A stretch of 64,000 nucleotides of DNA from Cinnamomum chago (lineage: Eukaryota; Streptophyta; Magnoliopsida; Laurales; Lauraceae), in NCBI GenBank assembly GCA_038049695.1, contig CP142457.1, positions 21,590,501 through 21,654,500 on the forward strand. The letters are read 5' to 3'. The notes below the pieces were generated by a model. It searched no databases. It was given only the letters and a program-made list of their open reading frames with translations, and had not been told where the DNA came from. Shown here piece after piece: positions 29,190 through 40,957 of this stretch (positions within the stretch are counted from its first letter, which is position 1; each line of letters begins with the position of its first letter). Made by a program: the position numbers and the translations under genes.

Positions 29190-30958
29190 TAACATGATTA
29201 GAGATGAGGTGGGCCTTCCAGACAGGTTTCAAAACTTTTGACCCACTTGATGCAGGGATCAATTGTCTAGAATGCAACAAACCCAATCCAGGATGCAATT
29301 CCCTCAATCTCATAGCCATGTACAGCAACATATACTATCTATAAGATAGAAAACAGCACATAAACAAGCTACCACGAAATCCACAACATATAAGGATGTA
29401 GATATACCTTTGGAGCTTTGTTGTGCTCTAATGGAGGATTTGATTTCTTTACTTTGGTGATGAACAACTTCACAATCCAAATCAGAATCTTCAACTCCTT
29501 TTGATCTTCCACGCTATGTCCCGTATTAGATCTCTTTTCTCAAGAAGATGGTGGAATCCTCAAGAGAAAACCCTACTATTAACTCTAAGGAACCAAAGGT
29601 GAAAGAAAGGGGAACTTTGAGAAGAAGAAGACTTGTACAACTCTTGCACAAGGGGGCTGAAAGTGCTCTTATGATTATGCACGAATTTGAGAGGATTATT
29701 CCTCTATTTATAGCCCTCCATAACTCCTCTTTTCCTATTTGAAATAGAAGTTTAACTCCCATTACAAATTAGTAAACATCTCCCTTACTAATTGCCATAG
29801 AAGTCTTACTTCCACAACTATTAGTTGCTTTCTCCTTTCTAATTAAAATAGAAGTCCTACTTCCATTATTAATTAGTAGCTTACCATTACCACTATTAGA
29901 AGTCTCACTTCTAATAGAAATAGCAACCTTCCTTTTAGAGTTCAAGTAGAATTAGTATCTTTCTAATAAATTGGGCTAGCGTGGGGACCACTAGGGATTC
30001 TTTAGAAAGCTGGCTCCAACTGGGACACGCGACCCCGCATCTCATGTGCAATCCGGGCCCACAGTTAATTGCAAATAACTCCACTATATAAATGCAATTG
30101 CACTCCAGTCTTAGGAATATATTTCAATGAAGACCATAAACTTCCCAATTACCACAAGTAGGCCCCTCTATCTATATCCATGGATCAAATGGACCTGTCC
30201 ACCAAATTAGATCCATATCTTATTATCCTTGAGCCCCAATTAATTATAATGATCATTTGGTACCGATCCAATTAACTCTTAATCGGACTGGGTGCGCACT
30301 TACCAATGATAAATCCATTAATTGGCACAAGGGGATATTAAAGATAGCTTCCATCTTGACTATTGAATGTTCCCACAGCTCTACTATCAAGTACCCAAAT
30401 CACCGAGGTGTTGACCTACAATTTGCCTCACTCATTGGTGACTCAAAGCAAATGAATAGATAGAAACTTGAGTTCATTAATGTCTCAGGATTATGAGCCT
30501 ATTGTTAGGGAATTATGAGAGCAGACCTTAAAGTAAAGACAGGGTGTATAAGGTGTTTCTCATGGTCCTTCAATACATCTAATGTACCAGCATCATGATC
30601 CAGAATCTTACATTCTGATGATCGAGATAAATCACACTATCTCATAGTGATCAAAATGCTGCAACCTTGTCAGATGAGGTGTCCAATCTCATCACTGGTT
30701 GTGAAGATATTTAAGTATAAGATTTGTAATACATATCTCCTGTATGTGGATCTCATCCATACACACATGTATTACATCTAGTATACTTGTGGACTCCGGT
30801 TCATCTCATGAACCATTATGTCATTTGTATTGGTTATGTGCAAGTATATAAAACACCATTCATCTCATGAAAGGAAAAACATGAATTGTATTGATAAATA
30901 AAGAAATTAATCTATTTATTACATCATATACCCTTGGTATTGAGACCATAAACTAACA
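29190..30958 (-). mobile_element. Copia-like LTR, minus orientation (solo or truncated)
   Basis: The right edge reads CATAAACTAACA, so the sense strand begins TGTTAGTTTATGGTCTC. The left edge is unclear. A TATA box lies at 29704-29713. The left third is related to 10140-10581. Pyrimidine-rich segments with repeated AGAAGT..CTACTTCCA words occupy 29740-29940. No ORF is conserved and no coding domain is attached, so class assignment is tentative. Confidence 0.55.
29704..29713 (-). promoter_or_regulatory. TATA box in the copia-like LTR
   Basis: Minus strand CTATAAATAG. It fits an LTR promoter firing leftwards, and supports the orientation assigned to this LTR. Confidence 0.6.
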
Positions 30959-30959
30959 A

Positions 30960-31386
30960 AATCTTGGTTCTTTCCTTTTCGGATTTAGTGCTCGCAGAAA
31001 TGTTTGAGCCTTTGTTCGGATTGGAACACCATTTGCTCTCTTTGATGAATTCAATTTTGATTAAAAAAACTCCGTCATTTTGAATTCAGATTTGATGAAT
31101 CTTGGTTCTTTCCTTTTCGGATTTAGTGCTCGCAGAAATGTTTGAGCCTATGTTCGAATTGGAACACCACTTGCTCTCTTTGATGAATTCAATCTTGACC
31201 TTTCAAAAAAAAAATAACCTCCGTCACTTTTGGGTTCAGATTCGTGAAATTCTGGTTCCTTCCCATTCGGACAAAGTGCTCGCAGAAATGTTTGAGCCTT
31301 GTTCGGATTGGAATACCATTTGCTCTCCTTTGTGATTCCAATCTTGACCTTTCAAAAAACCCATCACGTGTCCTTTCCAAGGATGC
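30960..31386 (+). repeat. Three tandem units of about 138-150 bp
   Basis: Units start at 30960, 31098 and 31248. Shared words: TCTGGTTC/TCTTGGTTC, AGTGCTCGCAGAAATGTTTGAGCC, TTCGGATTGGAA, CCATTTGCTCTC, and a T-rich CTTTCAAAAAA end. Units 1 and 2 are closer to each other than to unit 3. They lie upstream of the copy B first ORF and may be part of its leader or LTR end. Confidence 0.75.
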
Positions 31387-31718
31387 GATTTACAACATTT
31401 GTGCCTAGCGGTTCTAGTACGCCCTTTCGGGTCTGTTGTATTCGCGACTGACACATTTGTATCTCCAACCTTTTATCATCTTATCTCAAGTGAGCCTTGC
31501 TTCTTGGTAATTTCAATTAAGGTTCACAATTGCTTCTAGCAGTCACTGGGACACTCGCCCTGAGCCTACCATTCTCGCATTTAGAACAATTGTACCCTCT
31601 ATGGCTTTTTGCCTCTTTCATCTTGCTTGGGCTGGGCCATGTCCCCTTGAGCAATTTGAAAAGACAAAACCATAGTCACTTTCCATTTATGATCACTACA
31701 TTCTTGTGATTACTAATG
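31387..31718 (+). other. Tat copy B leader, before the HR-3 insertion
   Basis: No gene is seen. The last bases, ACTAATGGATAT, join directly to GGTCTTGTTTCAG (46351 onward) when HR-3 and one TSD copy are removed, giving an ATG in frame with the copy B first ORF. So HR-3 hit within the first codons. Confidence 0.6.
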
Positions 31719-31723
31719 GATAT

Positions 31724-33944
31724 TGTAAGTCCATGGAGATCCGAACCCTAGAGGGGGGTGAATAGGGTGAGCTCCAATTATGACCAATTTTAACAAATTT
31801 AACTTCTTTAAAACAAACTAGTCATATGTGATGATTTATCATACAAGATGCGGAAGCTAACAAAAGAATCACCACAAAGCAATCACCATCACACAAGGAT
31901 TTATAGTGGTTCGGCCTCAATGCCTACATCCACTACCGGCTTGTGAACCAACACCCCACCGGATTTCCACTATTTATGCTTTTCAATAGGCTAAGCAATA
32001 ACCTTTACACTATGCTTTCCAAGGCTAAGCAATAACCTTACATTGATGTTTTTCAAGGCTTAACATCAACCTATACATTATGCTTTTATAGGCTAAGCAA
32101 TAACCTCTTCAACCACAAGGTTGATTATCTCACTAAGATAGTGTCTAACATACACTTGATGGAGATTCTATTAAGCTCATTACAATGCCTCTTAAATAGG
32201 CGGATATGGAAGTGAAAAACTAATACACACTCACACTATGGATGCAAAGATGAAAGTACATGAAGTGTGTGTGTGTGTGGTCCTCAATCATTTAGAAAAT
32301 GAAAGCTCATAAATGTATGCCTAAGGCTTTTGAAAGTTTTAGCTCAAAAACATTTATGATTGAGGAAGTAATGCAATCACATGTTAAAAGTAACAACTTG
32401 TTAATGATATCAAAGTTACACAAGTTGTATGAAATGGATTAGCTCTAAACATGTGATGCATAGGGATGTCAATCAAATCAACATGAAGCTCAAAACATAA
32501 AAATAGATTTGATTGAAAAGAGGGGACAAATCATATGTAATTATAAGGACAACTTGAAAATGATTTACCAATCAAAGTGATGCAAGTTGTGAAACTTTAA
32601 AACAATAATACACATATGATTTGTAATGATGTTGGATCCAAAACATAAGATACATTTGAGAGAGATTTTCTTATGATGGAAAAACAACAACCAATGATTC
32701 AACAAAGTATATGAATCATGTTACATATTTCATTAACATGATCTACTTAGATTTACCAAAGATAAAGTACTACTTTGATGAATCAATGGTGATGTATCCA
32801 AAACAATAGATCTATTCAAAATATAACACATGCTAAGGATACAACACATCATAGGTTAACATGTTACTAAGATTTACCAATGATAAAACAAAACATGAAA
32901 ACATATGATTTGTAAAGAAGTTGAATCCAAAACATAAGTTAGTTTTGAAAGAGATGTTCTTATGATGGAAAACAACAACCAAAGATTCAACCAAGTATAT
33001 GGATCATGTTACATATGATTTCAAAGATTTTTCCATTAACATGATCTACTTAGATTTACCAAAGTTAAGTACTACTTGGATTGAATCATATGGTGTTGTA
33101 TCCAAAACAATAAATCAACTCAAAACATAACACATGTTAAGGACACAACACAAACATAGTTTAACATGCTAGAAATGATTTACCAAAAATAAAACAAAAG
33201 CATGAAAACATATGATTAAGAAAGGAAGAGCCTACTTGGTGGTTTAACTTCATTAATCCAAGCTTTAGCTTTCCTAATCATCCCCTTCATCCCTTGGTTC
33301 TTTTCCCTTTTGATATGCCTCAATACCTCTCAAGGAGGGGCTTAAAATTCCCAACTTTTGGCAAGGGAAAGAACTCATATTTATAGCAAAAAGTTGCCAA
33401 CGGCTAGTCCTCGGTCGACCGGCAAAGAGGTCTCGGTCGATCGGGAAGGCACAACGGTCAGATTTCTGACCGTTGGAGGTTTCAGTTCAGAACTGCAGAT
33501 TTTACCTCCAGTTGTCTCGGTAGACCGAGACCTGTATCTCGGTCGACCGGCGACACTGCCGGGACTCACCCCCTTTTTGCAAAAAATGCAACTTTTGCAT
33601 ATTTGAAGGTTTTTCTTTGGGGGACCTTTTGGCCACTAAATCAAGCTTGAAAAACATGTTTTAAAGATTCTAATGGTTTTTAAAACATGAACATAAAAAG
33701 CCTAAAAAGATTCAAAACTTTTAAAACAAAGGCTTCCTTGATTTCTTGAAAACTCTTTTCTAAAACAAATGCATCCAAGATTGAAACCAAAACATGCATA
33801 AATCAATACTTTTACAAATCTTAAAAGCAATGCATGAATAAAACAAGATTTCAAGTTTATTTAAAACCAATGCAAGTGTGTAAATCAAATGATGCTAGAA
33901 TGATTAATGCATCCATCAAATTGCAATCTATAAAGACCCTAACA
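31724..33944 (-). repeat. HR-3 3' LTR (2221 bp)
   Basis: TGTAAGTCC at 31724 to CCCTAACA at 33944. It is of the 2.2 kb type with the internal duplication. G-run of 6. One of the four palindromes reads CGGTCGATCG and another CGGTAGACCG. The TATA box on the minus strand lies near 33378-33389. Confidence 0.9.
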
Positions 33945-35117
33945 ATCTCCCCCTTTGCAATTTGATGGCAACACACTCACCACTGAAATAAACACACTAA
34001 GTCTTCAGCTCCCCCTCAGCTGGACAAGGCTTGAAATCTTCTTGGATGCTTCTCTTAGCTTGAGCTCTTTTCTTCATTCTTCATGATGCTTGGTGCTTGA
34101 TCATTCTTCAATCTTTCTTTCTTTAGCCAAGCATATTCTTTAGCTCCAAGCTTTGTTTCTTCTATTTGCTCTCCCCCTTTGACCATGCTTCTTTCTCCTC
34201 TTGAGAACTTGAAAGCTTTCTCCCCCTTTGATGGATAGGAGATCTTCGAGTACTTGAACTCTCGAACTCTCTCCCCCTTTGCCATTAAATTGCAAAGGTA
34301 CTTACACATATGAAATAAGAAAAATACCTTGAGTAGCACCTGTTAACAAATGAAATCGAAAATGAAATACATAACAGGCTATCATGTGAGGTAGTAGTCT
34401 CTAAGGGCTCAAAGGCAATCCAAGGGTGAATTTGATCAAAACTAATACTTCTTATGAAGGTTTACACTCCCCCTCAATCCATTCTCTCCTTTTGTCAAAC
34501 TTTTGACAAAGATTTAACTATTAGGTAAAAGAAGAAGATGGTTTAACCAAGTGAGGGTCAACTTCAAAGAAGGGATTAGATTCATTTAACTATAGAGCAC
34601 ATTATGATCAAATTACCAAAAGAGAGCTAGGTCTAAAGAGAAAAGCAATCATGGATATCAATTGGACAAACAAAGAGTACCAATTGAGATTTAAGGATAT
34701 GACTATTAAATCAATCACTCTAAAATGGATTTAAAAATATACCTATTAGGAAAAATCCAAATTAGAGCTATCCATAAAGCAATGGGGTTTATTAATCATA
34801 GCATCAATTAATTTAACTAAGAAAAACATATGCTATGAAAGTCTTGAACTCATTTCATTCAATCAAAAAATATTACTTATTGAAGTGCAAGATGAGTGAA
34901 ATGAAATTCAAGCATGAAGCCAACCTCAACTAATAACCAACCAATATTATGAACACATAAACATGGTGGTCATGAGATATACCTATAAGAGCAAGGGAGG
35001 TGGCAACATGAACATTATGATGCTAATGGTGTGTGACATGGAACAAATATATAACTATCAAGTTCAATCCAATGCACACAAGGTTTATCACATTCACAAG
35101 ACATCAAATCAATCAAA
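33945..35117 (-). other. HR-3 internal region, LTR-proximal half
   Basis: Four purine tracts of the GGGGGAGA type (33945-33957, near 34170, 34220 and 34271) and then the first part of the hairpin array, for example GAACTCATTTCATTC with GAGTGAAATGAAATTC (34846-34910) around an AATATTACTTATT loop. No ORF beyond fragments. Interrupted at 35118-35122 (TSD CATTA) by HR-2. Confidence 0.75.
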
Positions 35118-35122
35118 CATTA

Positions 35123-36875
35123 TGAAAGTCCACGAGGATCCTAACCCTAGAGGGGGGGGGGGTGAATAGGGTGAGCTACAACTATGACTAATTATGACCA
35201 ATTTTAACTTCTTAGCATAAACTAGTCACATGTGATGATTAACAAACAAAATGCGGAAGCTAATACAAATACAATCACCACATAGCATGCACCACAACAC
35301 CAATGTTTATAGTGGTTCGGCCAACGTGCCTACATCCACTACCGGCTTGTGTCTCCAACACCCCACCGGATTCCACTAAGTATGCTTTTTACTAGGCTAA
35401 GCAATAACCCTTACAATGTGCTTTTCTAGGCTAAGCAATAACCTTACAAGATGCTTTTCAAAGGCTAAGCAATAACCTTACAAGATGCTTTTCAAAGGCT
35501 AAGCAATAACCTTACAAGTTGCTTTTCTTAGGCTTAGCAATAACCTTTACAAATATAGTTTTCTCAAAGAAAGTGTCTTAACAAAAGAACACTCTAAGAG
35601 ATTACAATTTAAGCTCAATGGAATTGCCTCTTGAATAGGCTAATATGAAAGTGAAAACTAAACTCACACAAACACTCTATGAATGCAAAGATGTATGCTT
35701 ATGAGGTGTGTGTGTGTGTGATGACTTCAATCAAGTTTAAAAAGAAAGCTTAATCAAATATATGCTTAAAGCATTTGAAAGTTTAAGACACACAAAAGTT
35801 TTGATTGAAGTTTGATGCAAATCACATGAATAATAAACAACTTGTTAATGACATGAAATTCAAAGAATCACAAGTTGTATGAAAAATAAAGTTTAAGAAA
35901 GCATGTGATTTGATAAGAGTGATTGCAAACTAATCTAATTTACCAAGAAAGATATTGAGCTTGCAAATCAACTCTTTAAGGACTTGAAATCATGCATAAA
36001 TGAAAATACAAAGGATTTGAACATGCATGAATTTCATTTGTATGGAAATCAAAATAACTTAGAAGATGTACCTTTTAAAAACTCATGAGTTTGATTTCCA
36101 AATTGCCCTCTAGCCTTTCCAACTTCTTCCCCTTTCTTTGGCTCCAAAATGCTCTCAAAGGTTCATAGTTCAAGCCTTGAAAAAGGTTGGAAATGAATGG
36201 ACTTTATAGCCAAAAAGTTGCCAACGGCTAGTTCTCGGTCGACCGGCAAGGTGGTCTCGGTCGACCGAGAAAGCACAACGGTCATATTTCTGACCGTTGG
36301 GGCTTCAGTTCAAAAAAACAGTCCATTTGCCCTGCAGTGTTCTCGGTCGACCGAGACCCAGGTCTCGGTCGACCGGCGACACTGCCGGGACAACCCAAAA
36401 ATTCCAACTTTTGCATTTTGAAGATTTTCTTTGTGGAATTTTGTGGGTCACTAAACCAAGCTTAAAAACATGTTTTAAAACATTTAAAAACATGAAACAC
36501 ACAAAGCCTAAAATGATTCAAAGGTTTAAAACCAAAGGCAAGCTTGATTAGTAAAAACTCTTTTCAAATCAAATTGCATACAAAACTGATTCTAAAGGTG
36601 CTGAATGTATGCAAAGCTCAAACCTAAATTCACAAGAAGATTTTCCAAATCTAATGCACAAGGAATTTGGTTTTCAAAAGAGTTTTGGGTTCTAAAACCA
36701 ATGCATCCAAGTTTAGAACCAAACCATGCATAAAACACAAACTTTTCCAAATCTAAAAACCAATGCATGTATAAAGCTAGATTTCAAGATATTTTAAATC
36801 AATGCATGTGTGTGAATTCAAATGATGCCAATATGCAAATGCATCCACCAAATTGCAAAAACAAAATACCTAACA
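35123..36875 (-). repeat. HR-2 3' LTR (1753 bp)
   Basis: TGAAAGTCC to CCTAACA. Four GTCGAC palindromes at about 36236-36378, TATA box on the minus strand near 36199-36212, five tandem units of GGCTAAGCAATAACC type at 35390-35550, and a TG microsatellite near 35707. Confidence 0.92.
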
Positions 36876-37292
36876 ATCTCCCCCTTTGCAATTTGATGGC
36901 AACTTACTCATCATTGAAATTACACACTCTGTCTTCAGCTCCCCCTCAGCTGGACAAGTCTTGAAATCTTCTTCTTGGATGCTCCTTCTCTTAGCTTGGG
37001 CTCTTGGGCTCTTTTCTTCAATCTTCTTGATGCTTGGTGCTTGATCATTCTTCAAGCTTTCTTATCATCTTCCTCTCTATGGCCAAGCATCTTCTTTAGC
37101 TCCAAGCTTTCTTTCTTCTATTTGCTCTCCCCCTTTGACCATGCCTCTCTCTTCCTCTTGAGAACTTGAAGGCTTTCTCCCCCTTTGATGGATAGGAGAT
37201 CTTCGAGTACTTGAACTCTCGAACTCTCTCCCCCTTTGAAGAGTAGGAGATCTTTGAGTCACACTTGAACTCTCTCTCCCCCTTTGACATTA
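36876..37292 (-). promoter_or_regulatory. HR-2 polypurine tract and repeated purine tracts
   Basis: The LTR-adjacent GGGGGAGAT is followed by similar tracts near 37125, 37175, 37227 and 37276. Position and order equal HR-1. The LTR-proximal copy is the functional candidate. Confidence 0.7.
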
Positions 37293-37499
37293 AATTGCAA
37301 AGGTACCTACACACATGAGACAAGAAGAATACCTTTAGTAGCACCTGTTAACAAATGTAATCGAAAATGAAATACATAACAGGCTATCATGTATGTAAGT
37401 TAACTCTAAGGGCTCATTAGCATTCCAAGGGTGAATTTGATCAAAACTAATTCTTCCTATGAAGGTTTACACTCCCCCTCAATCCATTCTCTTCTTTTG

Positions 37500-39284
37500 T
37501 CAAGCTTTTGACAAGATATAACTATTAGATTCAAGAAGTAGATGGTTTAACCAAGTGAGGGTTAACTTCAAGGAAAGGATTAGATTCATTTAACTATAAA
37601 GCTCATATGATCAAATTACCAAAAGAGAGCTAGGTCTAATTGGAGAAGCAATCATGGATATCAATTGAAACAAACATATCAATTGAGATTAAAGGATATG
37701 ACTATTAACATAATCACTCTAAAATGGATTTAAAAGTATAACTATTATGAGAAATCCAAATTAGAGCTATCCATGATGCAATAGGGTTTACTCAAACATA
37801 GCATCAATCAATATAACTTATGAAAATCATATGCTATGTAAGTTTTGAAATCATTTCATTCAAACAATAAATATGACTATTAATGTGCAAGAATGAGTGA
37901 AATGAAATTCAATCATGAAGCCAACCTCAACTAATAACCAACCAATATTATGAACATATAAACATGGTGGTCATGATATATACCTATATGAGCAAAAGAG
38001 GTGGCAACATGAGCATTATGATGCTAATGGTGTGAGACATGGAATGATCATATTACTTATCAAGTTTAGTCCAATGCACACAAGGTCTATCACATACACA
38101 AGATAAGATATCAATTGGATATGAAATCAATGGAAAGTTATACCAAATGAAACCAATTGAATGTGATAACATGAGTAAAAGCAAGGATGTGATAAACTAC
38201 CATCAAGCATCATAAATGCATATTCATCACTTTTAATGATATTCCTAAAGAGCATAGTGATGAACAAGGCAAATTGCAATGCAAAAGGATAAAGCTTTGT
38301 AATGCATGCAATTTCCAAAGTGTCTAGATCATATGAATTCAACACTAAGAAATCCATCAAACAAGAGATATAACTATGAAATACAAGAAATGGATTTCAA
38401 ATAGTTTCATATGATTAAGAACACTACTTATGAAGTTGAAACATGTATAAGGATGACACCAAGAGAATCTACATGAATCAACATCATAACCATCCAAAAA
38501 GAATATGACTAGAAAGCATATAGGATGGATTTGGGTTCTAGTATGGTTTCTACAAATGTTACAAGTTCACAACCATACATGGAACCAATAGTCATTTGCA
38601 TATGAAAAGAATGTAAACACATAAGCTAGAGATGCAAACAACATACATTTCCATTTCTAAAGATAATGAAACCAAAAGAAAAAGGAAATGAGAATAATGG
38701 AACATGCTTAGATGAATATAACTAATGAGATTAAAAAGCATTTCCATTCAAAACAATCTTCAAATCATTTTGAAAAACAAAATCCAACAATGAGCATAAA
38801 GGAATGATTTTGAAGATCAATTATCAACATTGTATTTGAAAAGATATAACTTCATTAAAACACATACAAGTTGATTTTTCAAAACAATGATTTTCCATAT
38901 AAAGGTATACCTTATAAATCCATGGAAAAACTTGAATTGATTCAAATCATTTGATTTACAAAAAGGATCTAACTAAGACATCCATCAAATGATCTAACAA
39001 CAATTGATCATGACAAATTAGCTATGAAAGCTTTTAACATCACAATCAATTAATCATGTAGAAATGCAATGCAAAACATATGAGTGCAACAAGCAAATCA
39101 AACATGATGAGATTATAATCAAAAGATTTTGAAAACCATGATATGTAACTAGAATGGTGCATGAAGACAAAATCAATTGATCATAAAGAAGCAATGCATT
39201 TTATGAAATGTAACTAAGAAAGAACCAAAATGCAAATGCAACATGACCAACAAAAGGATTTAACTATTAAGGAATAGGTTGGTC
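37500..39284. repeat. HR-2 stem-loop array
   Basis: Collinear with HR-1. Examples: CATAGCAT 37797-37804 with ATGCTATG 37831-37838; TTCATCACT 38223-38231 with AGTGATGAA 38256-38264; ATCATTTGAT 38946-38955 with ATCAAATGAT 38984-38993; GATTTTG with CAAAATC (about 39125-39174); GACCAAC 39245-39251 with GTTGGTC 39278-39284. Loop motifs again are of the ATATAACTAT/ATATGACTA kind. Confidence 0.85.
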
Positions 39285-39299
39285 AAGGTGGTCAAGACC

Positions 39300-40859
39300 C
39301 TAAGGTTTGTCTAAGTATCTAACTTTAGGAATCCACCTAAGGTCTTGGGAGGGTTGAACTTTGAGGTCTATTTTGGACTTCTCACCAACTATAGGAGATT
39401 TAACTTGATAAATTTTCAATTTGAACTTATCACCATGATATTTAGATTTTACTAAATTTGGCTTAGAATGGTGATTAGTCTTTTGATGTTGGTGAGTTTT
39501 CTTCTTAGTGGATTGTTTCACTTTTCTTTTCTTCTTATTTTCTCCCTTTCTTTGACTTTTGAAATTTAGATTTAACTTAGTAAATTTCTTCAAAAGTTCT
39601 TTCATGTTTTGACTTAAGGGAGGTAGGTTGAGAAGCTTTTTGTTAATAGATTCTTTTAAACTTGGTTTGACTTGTTTAACCTTTTTAGAATCTATTTTTG
39701 GAGACTCCTTGTTAATTGGTTTAACTTGTTTAAGCTTTATGGAGTCTTCCTTTGTTTTTAGTGTCTTACCCTTCAAGTTTGATTTTACTTTCTTGAGTTC
39801 AAAGATGGGTTTAGACACATGGCTTCTTTTCCTTAGTTTGCACTCAAACCTAAAATGTCCTTCAATGCCACAAAAATTACATTTGGTTTTGGGCAAAGGA
39901 GGAAGAGTGCTAGAGAATGAGGACTCACCTTTCACAAAAGTGTTGGTGAATTTAGGGTCATATGTCATATTCCTATTAAAACCAAGACCCGTCCTATCTC
40001 CATGAGATTTACCCAATTTGAATAATTTTTCAAGTTTCTCTTCACTTTGGGTAAACTTGCACTCATACTTTTGTTTATTGTTTTCAAGTTGAGTGACTTT
40101 GGTTATAAGGATTGAATTTTTATTTTTAACTTTTGAAAGTTCATATTCAATTTCCTTATATTTGCTTAGCTCTTCATTGGCAAGTTTTAATTCAAGCTTT
40201 AGTTCATCAATAACATTAGATCCAAGTTCTTTTGTTTTTAACTTACTTTTGATCAACTTGGATTCTAAGTTGTCAATGTCTACATCTTGTCTTTTAATTG
40301 TATCTCTTAGGTTTAAATTTTCATTTTTAAGCTCATCACAATTTATCTTAATCTCATTTAATTCATTTTGAGCATTAGATAAATTTTCCTTAGAGATAGT
40401 CAATTTTGATTCAAGATTGTTAGAGTCTTTATCTTGCCTTTTTATTTGATCTCTTAGTTTTAGATTTTCCTTATTGACATTTTCATAACCCATCTTTAAT
40501 TCTTTTAGTTCATCTTGAATGTTGGATAGGTTATTTAAAGAGATCATGAACTTAGAGTCTAGACATTTTATTACTTCTTCTTTCTCTCTAAGTTCATCTT
40601 TTGAAGAGGCTAGATCTTTGGTTAGATTCATAGATTCTTCTCTTAAGCTTTTGTTTCTTTTATCAAGCTTTGTAGATAATGTATATAATTCATTGTAGGC
40701 TTGTTGAAGATCATCTTCATCATACTCATTTTCTTCCTCTTTTGAGTCAAATTGATATTCATTTAATTGATGGTTTGAATCTCTAATAGAAGGAAGAGTG
40801 AGAGGTCTAGAAGAATCTACAAAGTCTAGCCTAGTGGAGTCCATTCTAATGATTTTCAA
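39300..40859 (-). CDS. HR-2 Gag-like protein: coiled coil plus CCHC zinc knuckle (519 aa)
   Basis: Intact homologue of the HR-1 protein: same N-terminus (MDSTRLDFVDS), long heptad-rich middle (KNENLNLRDTIKRQDVDIDN, NLESKLTISKENLSNAQNEL), zinc knuckle CNFCGIEGHFRFEC at about residue 327, basic C-terminus ending RWIPK then RYLDKP. The two proteins differ at many residues yet both frames are open, which suggests the protein was under selection before these insertions. No protease or capsid domain is recognised. It is probably an RNA-binding, self-assembling Gag. Confidence 0.8.
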   Translation of the reverse strand: MKIIRMDSTRLDFVDSSRPLTLPSIRDSNHQLNEYQFDSKEEENEYDEDDLQQAYNELYTLSTKLDKRNKSLREESMNLTKDLASSKDELREKEEVIKCLDSKFMISLNNLSNIQDELKELKMGYENVNKENLKLRDQIKRQDKDSNNLESKLTISKENLSNAQNELNEIKINCDELKNENLNLRDTIKRQDVDIDNLESKLIKSKLKTKELGSNVIDELKLELKLANEELSKYKEIEYELSKVKNKNSILITKVTQLENNKQKYECKFTQSEEKLEKLFKLGKSHGDRTGLGFNRNMTYDPKFTNTFVKGESSFSSTLPPLPKTKCNFCGIEGHFRFECKLRKRSHVSKPIFELKKVKSNLKGKTLKTKEDSIKLKQVKPINKESPKIDSKKVKQVKPSLKESINKKLLNLPPLSQNMKELLKKFTKLNLNFKSQRKGENKKKRKVKQSTKKKTHQHQKTNHHSKPNLVKSKYHGDKFKLKIYQVKSPIVGEKSKIDLKVQPSQDLRWIPKVRYLDKP

Positions 40860-40943
40860 ATAAGCACAACTCTAGGGTTTTAACTCTAGGTTTTTACACC
40901 TAATCAAGAGTTCCAAACACTTGATCCTAATAAAGAGCACGAG

Positions 40944-40955
40944 GCTCTGATACCA
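40944..40955 (-). other. HR-2 primer-binding site (iMet tRNA)
   Basis: Sense strand TGGTATCAGAGC, two bases from the 5' LTR end at 40958. Confidence 0.9.
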
Positions 40956-40957
40956 AT

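Noticed and set aside
29526..29762. ORFs in the copia-like LTR
   Set aside because: They overlap the LTR TATA box and occur on both strands; no domain.
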